Shown: piece after piece, positions 56,844 through 64,000 of the stretch | Numbering within the stretch: the first letter of the stretch is position 1 | Layout: each line of letters opens with the position of its first letter | DNA from: Mariprofundus aestuarium | GTDB taxonomy: Bacteria > Pseudomonadota > Zetaproteobacteria > Mariprofundales > Mariprofundaceae | Reading direction: 5' to 3' | Length of the DNA: 64,000 nucleotides | NCBI RefSeq assembly: GCF_002795805.1 | Contig: NZ_CP018799.1 | Location: 1,357,001-1,421,000 of the forward strand | Notes under the pieces: generated by a model | Told to the model about the DNA's origin: nothing | The model's input: only the letters and a program-made list of their open reading frames with translations | Databases searched by the model: none | Made by a program: the position numbers and the translations under genes

Positions 56844-59516
56844 TTAATTCAACAAGCCACGAATAGCCATACTGAGATCTTCAGGATGACAGGGTTTGCT
56901 CATAATCTTTATGCCCTCCCAGCCCTCAACATCGGCAAGCACACGCTCACGGTCATATCCAGTAATAAAAACAATAGGCAACTCAGGATTCAGGTCACGC
57001 ATCCGTGTAGCAGCTTGGACTCCATTCATCTTAGGCATAACCATATCGAGCATGGCAATGCTAACCTTATCTCGATTGCGCTCGAACAACTCGACTGCAG
57101 CGTGACCATTCTCAGCTTCAATCACCTCATAACCAAGGTTTTCCAACAACTCTTTGGCAACCTCACGTACTGTCAGCTCATCATCAGCGAGCAGCACACA
57201 GACGGCCTTCTTCTCTTTACCGACGGTAGCCTGAAACTGCTTCTCCATAACGGGTATAGATTTATTCATAGGCAATAGGATTGAAAACATACTGCCCTGG
57301 CCCGGACTGCTTGAAACATCAATAATTCCACCATGGGAGTGTATGGCTCCATATACCATGGCAAGTCCTAAACCAGTCCCTTGATTAAGGGGCTTAGTTG
57401 TAAAAAAAGGATCAAAGATACTATTCAAATGCTCCGGTTTAATGCCATAGCCGTTATCCGCCACGGTCAATTTTGCATATGACCCGCTCCCGAATTCCGG
57501 GTGCCGAAGCCTCAGCGAATCATCATCGCCCAAACAACCCAAGCTTACTGAAATTTCCGGGGCTTCAAGATGCTCTACTGCATCTCTGGCATTGTTAAGA
57601 AGGTTAATGAGGATCTGATGTATCTGGTGTTTACTACCATATACGGGAAGGTATTCAGACGAAATATCCCATTTAACAGAAATATTTTCTGAAACAGCCA
57701 CCTGACTCAGGTTCTGTGTCTCGAAAATCAAATCAGGCAACGAAAACACCTTCTTCTCAGCACTATCCTGCCTGGAGAACGTCAGTAGCTGCTGAATAAG
57801 CGATGCGGCTTTGTAACTCTCTTTTTCAAGAGAACTGATTCTATGAATAAGATCAGCATCCTCCTGCAACCTCTTTTTAAGCAGGTAGAGATTACCTGTA
57901 ACCGATGCAAGATAGTTGTTGAATTCGTGGGCAATACCACCGGCCAGGGTGCCAACTGCCTCCATCTTTTGGGAATATTGCAGTTTTTCTTCCATGGCAC
58001 GTCGGCCACTCAGATCTTCAAAAGCAGCAACAATATGAGTAACCTTCCCCCCTGAAGAGAAGACTGGTGCACATGAAAGTATGACGGGCAGGTCAGAACC
58101 ATCACTGCGATAAAGCTTAAGCTCCTGCTTCCATTTATTTCCACTCAAAACCGTAGCAAGGACTTCCTCATCAAAAGTGGCACCCATTGATATTAACGCT
58201 GCAAAGCTTCGACCACACAGCTCTGCAGCCTTACTGTTATAGAGTTGCCCCATCGCTTCATTTGCAAACTCAATGTTAGCTGAGGTATCAGTGATTATTA
58301 TAGCCTCCGCCGTCTGCTCCAAGGCCTGAGAGAGCTTGCGCAACCTAGCCTCTGTTTTACAGCGTTCGGTAATATCGTGCATCACTGCAAAGGTACCAGA
58401 CTGCTTTCCATCAATGATAATAGGCACCAGACTTAGATATATCGTGACTTTGCGACCGGACTTACAGGCGAGTTGTGTCTGCAGGCTTCCAGGCTGACCG
58501 GATTCAGCTTGTTTGAACGCATCTAACATCTTCTCAATCTCCGATTCGGGAATCAGATCAGAGAGGCCCATCCTCAGCAGATCCTGCCTGCTGTAACCTG
58601 TCAGAAGGATACTGGCCGGATTCGCATCAGCAACATGGCCAGCTTCGTTAAAAGAGAGCACTGCATTTGGATTGTATTCAAACAGAGCCATATGTTCACT
58701 GGGTTTTGTTTTGAAATTCTTTTCAAGATCAAGTACTACTGACCTCAGAAAGTCGATATATTTTCTCTCAATGCAGCGCGCCAAATCCGAAATAGTGAGC
58801 AGGCCTGCAAAACGACCACGATCATCAGTAACAGCCAGATGTCGAAGATTATGCCTGCGCATCAGCACACTGGCTTCGGGAACAAATGCTGTAGCGGCAA
58901 TAGAATAAACAGGTGAAGTCATCACATCTGTCATTTTCATTGCAGAAAAATCTATATTTTCTCGCTGCAAGCGTGTGATATCTCTGGATGTTAAAATGCC
59001 AGAGACACCATTTTCAGAATATGCCAACATCGCATGCTTATTCCTGCTCATGGACGCCACAACATCGGTCAGCGGCATCTCTTCGGTTACAGTCACTGGA
59101 TTGGGGAGCATCACCTCTCCAATGGTCTGCAGCTCAGTGACGTGCTCAACGCCCATACCAGAGATAAAATTCGACATAGTCAAAACACCAGTCAAATGGT
59201 TGGCTTCGTTCACTACAGCAAGATGACGCAACTTTCTCTGTACAAGCTCATCGTAGGCGTGAAAAACATTACTTTCTTCTTTAACCGAAAACACAGGTGA
59301 ACTCATATGCTCGCCTACCTTTTCTTGGTGAATATCCAGTCCTTCTGAGGCCATACGCACAATATCGCCCTCGGTTAAAATGCCTTCCGGCTGGTGGTCA
59401 CTGGATACAATAATAAAGCCGATACGATGACTGCTCAGTAGCTCGACAGCTTCAGCTACACTGCTTTCAGGATGAACAGTAATCGCACTGGTGGTCATGA
59501 TTTCCCGAATCTGCAT
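56844..59516 (-). CDS. CBS-PAS hybrid sensor histidine kinase with receiver domain
   Basis: An 890-residue cytoplasmic protein: four CBS motifs in tandem (~1-255; [53 protein letters not shown]), PAS 1 (~275-385), PAS 2 (~395-510), HisKA ([12 protein letters not shown], ~528), HATPase_c ([11 protein letters not shown]), receiver (AMLDMVMPK, ~822). CBS pairs bind adenine nucleotides, so it may combine energy-state and PAS inputs. Kinase core closely resembles the neighbouring kinase, on the opposite strand. Confidence 0.92.
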   Translation of the reverse strand: MQIREIMTTSAITVHPESSVAEAVELLSSHRIGFIIVSSDHQPEGILTEGDIVRMASEGLDIHQEKVGEHMSSPVFSVKEESNVFHAYDELVQRKLRHLAVVNEANHLTGVLTMSNFISGMGVEHVTELQTIGEVMLPNPVTVTEEMPLTDVVASMSRNKHAMLAYSENGVSGILTSRDITRLQRENIDFSAMKMTDVMTSPVYSIAATAFVPEASVLMRRHNLRHLAVTDDRGRFAGLLTISDLARCIERKYIDFLRSVVLDLEKNFKTKPSEHMALFEYNPNAVLSFNEAGHVADANPASILLTGYSRQDLLRMGLSDLIPESEIEKMLDAFKQAESGQPGSLQTQLACKSGRKVTIYLSLVPIIIDGKQSGTFAVMHDITERCKTEARLRKLSQALEQTAEAIIITDTSANIEFANEAMGQLYNSKAAELCGRSFAALISMGATFDEEVLATVLSGNKWKQELKLYRSDGSDLPVILSCAPVFSSGGKVTHIVAAFEDLSGRRAMEEKLQYSQKMEAVGTLAGGIAHEFNNYLASVTGNLYLLKKRLQEDADLIHRISSLEKESYKAASLIQQLLTFSRQDSAEKKVFSLPDLIFETQNLSQVAVSENISVKWDISSEYLPVYGSKHQIHQILINLLNNARDAVEHLEAPEISVSLGCLGDDDSLRLRHPEFGSGSYAKLTVADNGYGIKPEHLNSIFDPFFTTKPLNQGTGLGLAMVYGAIHSHGGIIDVSSSPGQGSMFSILLPMNKSIPVMEKQFQATVGKEKKAVCVLLADDELTVREVAKELLENLGYEVIEAENGHAAVELFERNRDKVSIAMLDMVMPKMNGVQAATRMRDLNPELPIVFITGYDRERVLADVEGWEGIKIMSKPCHPEDLSMAIRGLLN

Positions 59517-59834
59517 GGCGCCCCTCCATGGTGGTCGAAGTCAACGTACAATGAGACTAAAGTATTTCAACCTTATTTTACCTGACCCTTGATCATGCAA
59601 GCGTTCAACAACCTAAAGGTAGGGGAAAACTCGAAGTCATTTCAACTTATCCCGTGATAAAATTGTACATATGGGCTTCCTGTTTATCGGCACGCATTTA
59701 TCTCATCCAGAAACGCCCACAGAAACATGAATGTAGTAACAATAGCAATGCGCTCAACAAAATACGGTTCTTTCTTTTCACTGTTTTCAAAGGCGAACGA
59801 AATAAGAAACCTGACTTTTCACCTTTCAACAAAC
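59517..59834. other. Gap upstream of the CBS kinase, no gene seen
   Basis: About 318 bp. I see no coding frame, tRNA or repeat. It should hold the CBS-kinase promoter. It is rather AT-rich and ends in the hemE terminator. Confidence 0.6.
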
Positions 59835-59865
59835 AAAAAAGGCCGCTCAATGAGCAGCCTTTTTT
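59835..59865 (-). terminator. Intrinsic terminator of hemE
   Basis: On the minus strand GGCTGCTC and GAGCGGCC pair over 8 bp (one T:G) and are followed by six T residues; the matching plus-strand T run makes it potentially bidirectional. Confidence 0.88.
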
Positions 59866-59882
59866 AATAAATCAGTTACTGG

Positions 59883-60950
59883 TTACCTGTGATACTGAAC
59901 GGACTCTTCGCGAACAGCCTTGAAGAATTCAATCGCGTGCTCAGGCGGCACATCAGGTGTTATGCCGTGACCGAGATTGAACACATGGCCGTTGCCATGG
60001 CCGAACTTGGCCAGAATATCCTTCACCTCAGCACGGATACGCTCAGGTTTGGCATAGAGCATAGTCGGATCCATATTGCCCTGCAGTGCCACCCTGTCAC
60101 CCACGCGTGCTTTCGCCTCATCAATATCGATTGACCAGTCCAGGCCAAGCACATCACAGCCAGTATCAGCCATGGCTTCCAGCCAGCCCATGCCACCCTT
60201 GGAGTAGAGAATCACAGGTACTTTACGACCATCATTTTCACGTGTGAGCTGCGAAACAATCCTCTGCATGTATTGCAGGGAGAACTCTTTGTAGTCGCGG
60301 GTATTGAGGATGCCACCCCAGGTATCAAAGATCTGTACAGCCTGCGCACCGCTGGCAATTTGGCCATTAAGGTAAGCAGCAACAGAATCAGCCAGCTTTT
60401 CAAGCAGCAGATGCATGGTTTCCGGCTCATTGAACATCATGGCCTTAACCTTGGAGAAGTTCTTGGAACCACCACCTTCAACCATGTAGGTCGCCAGTGT
60501 CCATGGGCTGCCGGCAAAGCCGATCAACGGCACACGACCATTCAAATCTCTGCGAATGGTACTCACCGCATCCATGACATAACCAAGTTCTTTGGTCGGA
60601 TCATTCAATACAGGCAGTTTTTCCACATCAGCACGGCAGGTTATCGGATCGGGGAATTTAGGCCCCTCACCCACACCAAATGTAAGCTCCATACCCATCG
60701 CTTCCGGTACAACCAGAATATCGGAGAATAGAATCGCCGCATCAGCATCGAGAATATCAATCGGCTGCAACGTCACTTCGGAGCACAGCTCAGGTGAGCG
60801 GCAGAGATTCAGAAAGCCGCCAGCGCGGGCTCTCGTTGCCCTGTATTCAGCCAGATAACGTCCAGCCTGGCGCATCATCCATACCGGCGTGCGTTCAACA
60901 TCCTGTCGCAGGCATGCCCGCAGAAATAGATCGTTTTTCAATTCAGTCAT
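59883..60950 (-). CDS. hemE: Uroporphyrinogen decarboxylase
   Basis: A 355-residue enzyme making coproporphyrinogen III in heme synthesis. Motifs: [18 protein letters not shown] and [33 protein letters not shown] start at ATG 60950 (MTELKNDLF) with AAAGGA 7 nt upstream; the frame extends to 61004. Confidence 0.95.
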   Translation of the reverse strand: MTELKNDLFLRACLRQDVERTPVWMMRQAGRYLAEYRATRARAGGFLNLCRSPELCSEVTLQPIDILDADAAILFSDILVVPEAMGMELTFGVGEGPKFPDPITCRADVEKLPVLNDPTKELGYVMDAVSTIRRDLNGRVPLIGFAGSPWTLATYMVEGGGSKNFSKVKAMMFNEPETMHLLLEKLADSVAAYLNGQIASGAQAVQIFDTWGGILNTRDYKEFSLQYMQRIVSQLTRENDGRKVPVILYSKGGMGWLEAMADTGCDVLGLDWSIDIDEAKARVGDRVALQGNMDPTMLYAKPERIRAEVKDILAKFGHGNGHVFNLGHGITPDVPPEHAIEFFKAVREESVQYHR

Positions 60951-61114
60951 TTCAAAATCCTTTAAATAAGAGACAGATGGACGCAGATTATCGCTGATGA
61001 ACAAGATTGCTATCTAAAACCAACATTACCTAATCTACCCACTCAATTTCTATCGTTTTTACTGATCAAAACACACTATCTGTATTTATCTGCGTTAATC
61101 AGCGTCTAATTTAT

Positions 61115-61894
61115 TTAATCCCAGATATATCCTTCGGTTGGTGAAGAGGCACTGGCAAATGCCCGCTTGGGCATGCGTCCAGCCAGATAGGCCATGCGGC
61201 CGGCCCTTACAGCATCACGCATAGCACGCGCCATCAGGCATTCGTCCTTCGCCTCAGCAATCGCCGTATTAATAAGGGCAGCATCAGCCCCCAACTCCAA
61301 TGCTTTAGCAGCATCAGACGCAGTGCCGATACCGGCATCCACTACAATCGGTACATTCGCACGCTCTTTGATCACACGGATATTAAATGGGTTGGCAAGC
61401 CCGCGACCTGAACCGATCGGATTACCCAGCGGCATCACAGCCACACAGCCAACCTCTTCCAGCCGTGTCGCCACAATTGGATCATCACTGGTATAAACCA
61501 TCACCTCAAAGCCCTCAGCCACCAGTATCTCGGCCGCCTTAATGGTTTCCACGACATTGGGGTAAAGCGTTTGCGTATCGCCCAGCACCTCCAGCTTCAC
61601 GAGGTTCCAACCGCCAGCCTCACGTGCCAGACGCAATGTGCGCACGGCATCTTCAGCATTAAAGCAACCCGCCGTATTAGGAAGGATGGTGTACTTCTTC
61701 GGGTCAATATAATCGAGTAGGTTCTCTTTGCCTGGATCAGTAATATTCACGCGGCGCACTGCGACAGTAATCATCTCCGCTTCCGATGCTTCAGTAGCAT
61801 CCTTGGTAGTCTGGAAATCCTTATACTTTCCGGAACCAACAATCAGTCTCGACTTGAATTCGTAGCTGCCTACCTTGAAAATATCGTCAGACAT
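61115..61894 (-). CDS. thiG: Thiazole synthase ThiG
   Basis: A 259-residue enzyme forming the thiamin thiazole ring from DXP, ThiS thiocarboxylate and dehydroglycine. Motifs: [13 protein letters not shown], the Schiff-base Lys in LVKLEVLGD, and [30 protein letters not shown]. Start ATG 61894 (GGGGGAG 9 nt upstream). thiS precedes it on the same strand. Confidence 0.95.
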   Translation of the reverse strand: MSDDIFKVGSYEFKSRLIVGSGKYKDFQTTKDATEASEAEMITVAVRRVNITDPGKENLLDYIDPKKYTILPNTAGCFNAEDAVRTLRLAREAGGWNLVKLEVLGDTQTLYPNVVETIKAAEILVAEGFEVMVYTSDDPIVATRLEEVGCVAVMPLGNPIGSGRGLANPFNIRVIKERANVPIVVDAGIGTASDAAKALELGADAALINTAIAEAKDECLMARAMRDAVRAGRMAYLAGRMPKRAFASASSPTEGYIWD

Positions 61895-61908
61895 GTAACC
61901 AAACTCCC

Positions 61909-62018
61909 CCCGCACGGAACGTGCGGCTATTTCGACTATCCTGCCGAATTGTGTAAACAGTCGAAAACCACATTTTTTCGACTGCAAAAACAAGTAAAAG
62001 CCACGCAGGGCTTTTACT
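61909..62018 (-). other. Three hairpins between thiS and thiG
   Basis: Three perfect stems in the thiS-thiG gap: CCGCAC/GTGCGG (61910-61926), CAGTCGAAAA/TTTTCGACTG (61958-61984) and AGTAAAAGCC/GGCTTTTACT (61993-62018). The last, next to thiS, is followed on the minus strand by a T-rich run and resembles a partial terminator. The first sits just upstream of the thiG ribosome site. Confidence 0.65.
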
Positions 62019-62028
62019 ATTCAATCAA

Positions 62029-62238
62029 TTACCCGCCACCAATCATGTGAACCAGCTCAATACGATCCCCATCTTTCAGGGCAGTACTGTCGTATTGGCT
62101 CTTTGGAACAACCTCTAGGTTGCACTCGATGGCAATCATGCGTTTCTCGAGCCCCATTTCTGCAACCAGCTCCGTCAAAGTGCCCGCTCGTACAGTACGA
62201 TCTTCTCCATTAATATGGATAGTAATTTCACCGGACAT
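62029..62238 (-). CDS. thiS: Sulfur carrier protein ThiS
   Basis: A 69-residue ubiquitin-fold protein ending in the carrier motif IGGG; its C-terminal Gly is thiocarboxylated to feed sulfur to ThiG. The frame extends to 62415 but the ATG at 62238 (MSGEITIHINGE) with AGAGGG upstream gives the normal size. No TPP riboswitch seen in front of it. Confidence 0.93.
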   Translation of the reverse strand: MSGEITIHINGEDRTVRAGTLTELVAEMGLEKRMIAIECNLEVVPKSQYDSTALKDGDRIELVHMIGGG

Positions 62239-62366
62239 ACAACCCTCTCTGAAATTCACAAAAACCAACCGGAATGAACACTTTATGGCCGGAATCGAGC
62301 ATTTTTCACCAGTTTTCACCCTCAACCTGATTGACCCGGTTTGTGCGAACACATAGTGTGAGGCAC

Positions 62367-62816
62367 ATGCTAACAGCAAGCGCCAGCACACCCAATACCC
62401 TGCAGAAAAAAGCAAAGTCTGCCCCTACACCAGATAATTGGTACGGGGTTGCAGGCGGCATGGATGCGGCAAAGAAAGCTATTACATGTGGTGCGCTTGA
62501 ACAGGCCGAACAGATACTAACCGAGATGCTTGAGTTCGCCCCTGCAGAAACGCCTGCATGGAAACTTCTGGCCCGGGTTCAGAGAAAGCTCGGCCGTGTT
62601 GAAGCAGGCATTAAGAGCGCAACCCGTGCTTTGCAACTGCAGATCCCACGACCGCAGCCTCAAGCTCCAGCATCTGTAACCCTTGCGCAGCTGCTCTGGA
62701 AGCAGGGTGAAAAAGAGCTGGCCATGGAGATGTTATCCCTCCTGATAACTCGTCAGCCCGAAGATCAGTCACTGGTCGTGCTCAAAAGCAACTGGGATAA
62801 GGAGTCCGATTCATGA
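62367..62816 (+). CDS. TPR-like small protein upstream of aroQ
   Basis: A 149-residue soluble protein with TPR-like helices ([73 protein letters not shown]). I start at ATG 62367 (GAGG upstream); ATG 62331 is an alternative. It overlaps aroQ (ATGA). Partner unknown. Confidence 0.7.
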   Translation: MLTASASTPNTLQKKAKSAPTPDNWYGVAGGMDAAKKAITCGALEQAEQILTEMLEFAPAETPAWKLLARVQRKLGRVEAGIKSATRALQLQIPRPQPQAPASVTLAQLLWKQGEKELAMEMLSLLITRQPEDQSLVVLKSNWDKESDS

Positions 62817-63262
62817 AAAACCTGCGTTTCCTCGTCCTGCACGGGCCGAACCTGAACCTTCTCGGAACCCGCGAACCCGGCCACTACGGTCATGTCACCC
62901 TTGCCGATATCAACCAATCTCTGATTGAACTGGGTGACACCCTCGGCATCGAGATATCAACATTCCAGAGTAACCATGAGGGTGAACTGGTTGATCGCAT
63001 CCATCAGGCTGCCAGTGACAATATTGATGGCATCATTATCAACCCGGCAGCCTACACCCACACCAGCATCGCTCTTCGTGATGCCTTACTGGCTATCAGC
63101 ATCCCGTTTATTGAAGTACACCTCTCTAACATCCACCGCCGTGAAGAGTTCCGACACCACTCCATGCTGGCGGATGCAGCTACCGGAATTGTGGCTGGAT
63201 TTGGTGCAACCTCATACCTGCTGGCCCTGCGTGGCCTGCAAGATCATTTACGTCAAATCTAA
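62813..63262 (+). CDS. aroQ: 3-dehydroquinate dehydratase, type II
   Basis: A 149-residue dodecameric enzyme of the shikimate pathway. Motifs: [18 protein letters not shown] (with catalytic Tyr), [23 protein letters not shown] and [17 protein letters not shown]. Its ATG overlaps the TPR gene and accB follows 22 bp on, the common aroQ-accB-accC order. Confidence 0.96.
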   Translation: MKNLRFLVLHGPNLNLLGTREPGHYGHVTLADINQSLIELGDTLGIEISTFQSNHEGELVDRIHQAASDNIDGIIINPAAYTHTSIALRDALLAISIPFIEVHLSNIHRREEFRHHSMLADAATGIVAGFGATSYLLALRGLQDHLRQI

Positions 63263-63284
63263 ATAGTAGAAACAGGAGATTAAC

Positions 63285-63731
63285 TTGGATATTGCCCATA
63301 TTCGCAAACTTATTAAACTGATTCAGAGCACGGATGTTACCGAGATCGAGATCACGGAAGGCACTGAAACTGTGCGTATTTCCCGTCAGGGATCTGTTGC
63401 CGTTATGCCACAGGCTGCGCCAGTCTATGCAGCTGCTGCAGCTGCTCCAGTTTCGGCAGAGGTTGCAGGCCCTGCAGCTGAGAGCACTGCCCATCAGGTG
63501 AAATCACCGATGGTAGGTACATTCTACGCATCCTCGAGTCCTGATGCCGATCCGTTTGTCAGCGTCGGCCAGAAGGTTAAAAAAGGTGACACCATCTGCA
63601 TCATTGAAGCGATGAAGATGATGAACGAGATCGAGTCCGAGTATGACGGCGTTGTTGAGGCCGTTCTTACTGAAAATGCAACGCCTGTTGAATACGGCCA
63701 GCCAATTTTCGTTATCACACCACTAGGCTGA
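63285..63731 (+). CDS. accB: Biotin carboxyl carrier protein of acetyl-CoA carboxylase
   Basis: A 148-residue BCCP: N-terminal helix, Ala/Pro-rich linker, and biotinyl domain with the biotinylated Lys in [12 protein letters not shown] start at 63285 (AGGAG 6 nt upstream). First committed step of fatty acid synthesis. Confidence 0.95.
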   Translation: MDIAHIRKLIKLIQSTDVTEIEITEGTETVRISRQGSVAVMPQAAPVYAAAAAAPVSAEVAGPAAESTAHQVKSPMVGTFYASSSPDADPFVSVGQKVKKGDTICIIEAMKMMNEIESEYDGVVEAVLTENATPVEYGQPIFVITPLG

Positions 63732-63742
63732 TCGGAGGATAC

Positions 63743-64000
63743 ATGTTTCACAAAATCCTGATCGCCAACCGTGGCGAAATTGCCGTACGCATTATCCGTG
63801 CTTGTAAAGAGCTAGGAATCCGTTCGGTAGCCGTCTATTCTGAAGCAGATCGCGACTGTATGCATACAAGGCTTGCCGATGAGTCAGTCTGTATCGGCCC
63901 TGCATCAAGTACCCTCTCCTACCTAAATATTGCAGCCATCATGGCGGCAGCCGAGCTGACCGATGCGCAGGCGATTCATCCTGGCTTCGGCTTTCTGGCA
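63743..64000 (+). CDS. accC: Biotin carboxylase AccC, N-terminal part (3' cut by window edge)
   Basis: The first 86 codons of the biotin carboxylase subunit: [25 protein letters not shown] and [10 protein letters not shown] are the family N-terminus. GGAGG lies 5 nt before the ATG. It carries on past the window end. Confidence 0.95.
   Translation, partial: MFHKILIANRGEIAVRIIRACKELGIRSVAVYSEADRDCMHTRLADESVCIGPASSTLSYLNIAAIMAAAELTDAQAIHPGFGFLA

Noticed and set aside
56784-57278. Plus-strand frame between and over the CBS kinase end
   Set aside because: Overlaps the receiver domain of the kinase in antisense; no coding features.
59654-59923. Plus-strand 89-codon frame in front of hemE
   Set aside because: Reads through the hemE terminator; low-complexity, no ribosome site.
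62239-62330. TPP riboswitch before thiS
   Set aside because: No CUGAGA-type conserved core in the short leader.

Overview
The window is chromosomal DNA of a free-living Gram-negative proteobacterium. It carries lipid A synthesis (lpxK), Lol lipoprotein sorting, the Tol-Pal end genes, ihfA, an rpoS-nlpD-pcm cluster and cmoAB. The mix of gamma-like gene clusters, a secreted rubrerythrin-like protein, a small c-type cytochrome and twin ammonium transporters would fit a marine iron-oxidising lineage such as the Zetaproteobacteria. That is an inference from protein content; no 16S rRNA gene is present. I see no prophage, insertion sequence or CRISPR array. Most of the window is a dense core genome with many overlapping start and stop codons.

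Layout. 1-12 kb: the 3' end of gltD; two CPA2 cation/proton antiporters (one has lost its N-terminus); an MscS channel followed by a Zn-protease-like gene, rimK and an AstE-like deacylase; a choline-kinase-like phosphotransferase; a secreted rubrerythrin-like protein; a DUF3568 lipoprotein; a TrkA-C membrane protein; and cmoAB. 11.7-20.4 kb (minus strand): the translation/transcription operon rimP-nusA-ylxR-infB-rbfA-nrnA-truB, ending in a cyclophilin. 20.4-28.9 kb: mntP, a decayed hydrolase, a gene-poor stretch with DnaA-box-like sites, rnhA, lpxK, slyD, an ImmA-type peptidase and several orphans. 27-43 kb (minus strand): serS and gyrA, tRNA-Arg, apt-rpoS-nlpD-yqaA-pcm, tRNA-Pro, merR-ihfA, lolDC, lysS, ndk, queC-queE. 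42-45 kb: cpoB-pal-tolB.

45-50 kb (minus strand) is a nitrogen module. A TorF-like porin, glnK, an Amt transporter, an unrecognised 360-residue protein and a second Amt lie in series behind a good sigma-54 promoter match. 50-53.6 kb (plus strand): argB, ilvC and a monoheme cytochrome c. 53.8-59.5 kb: a beta-lactamase-fold (ODP-like) protein paired with a PAS hybrid histidine kinase, facing a related CBS-PAS hybrid kinase. The window ends with hemE, thiG-thiS, a TPR protein, aroQ and accB-accC (cut by the window edge).

The most notable signals are these. (1) truB and queE have conserved N-termini but no ATG, GTG or TTG. Well-spaced Shine-Dalgarno sequences point to AUU and AUA initiation codons. 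(2) A dispersed structured repeat occurs in three near-full copies and one partial copy, with compensatory changes in its hairpin. (3) A sigma-54-type porin-PII-Amt-unknown-Amt cluster. (4) A terminator-like hairpin sits right at the rimP start. (5) A DnaA-box-like cluster lies in a gene-poor gap.
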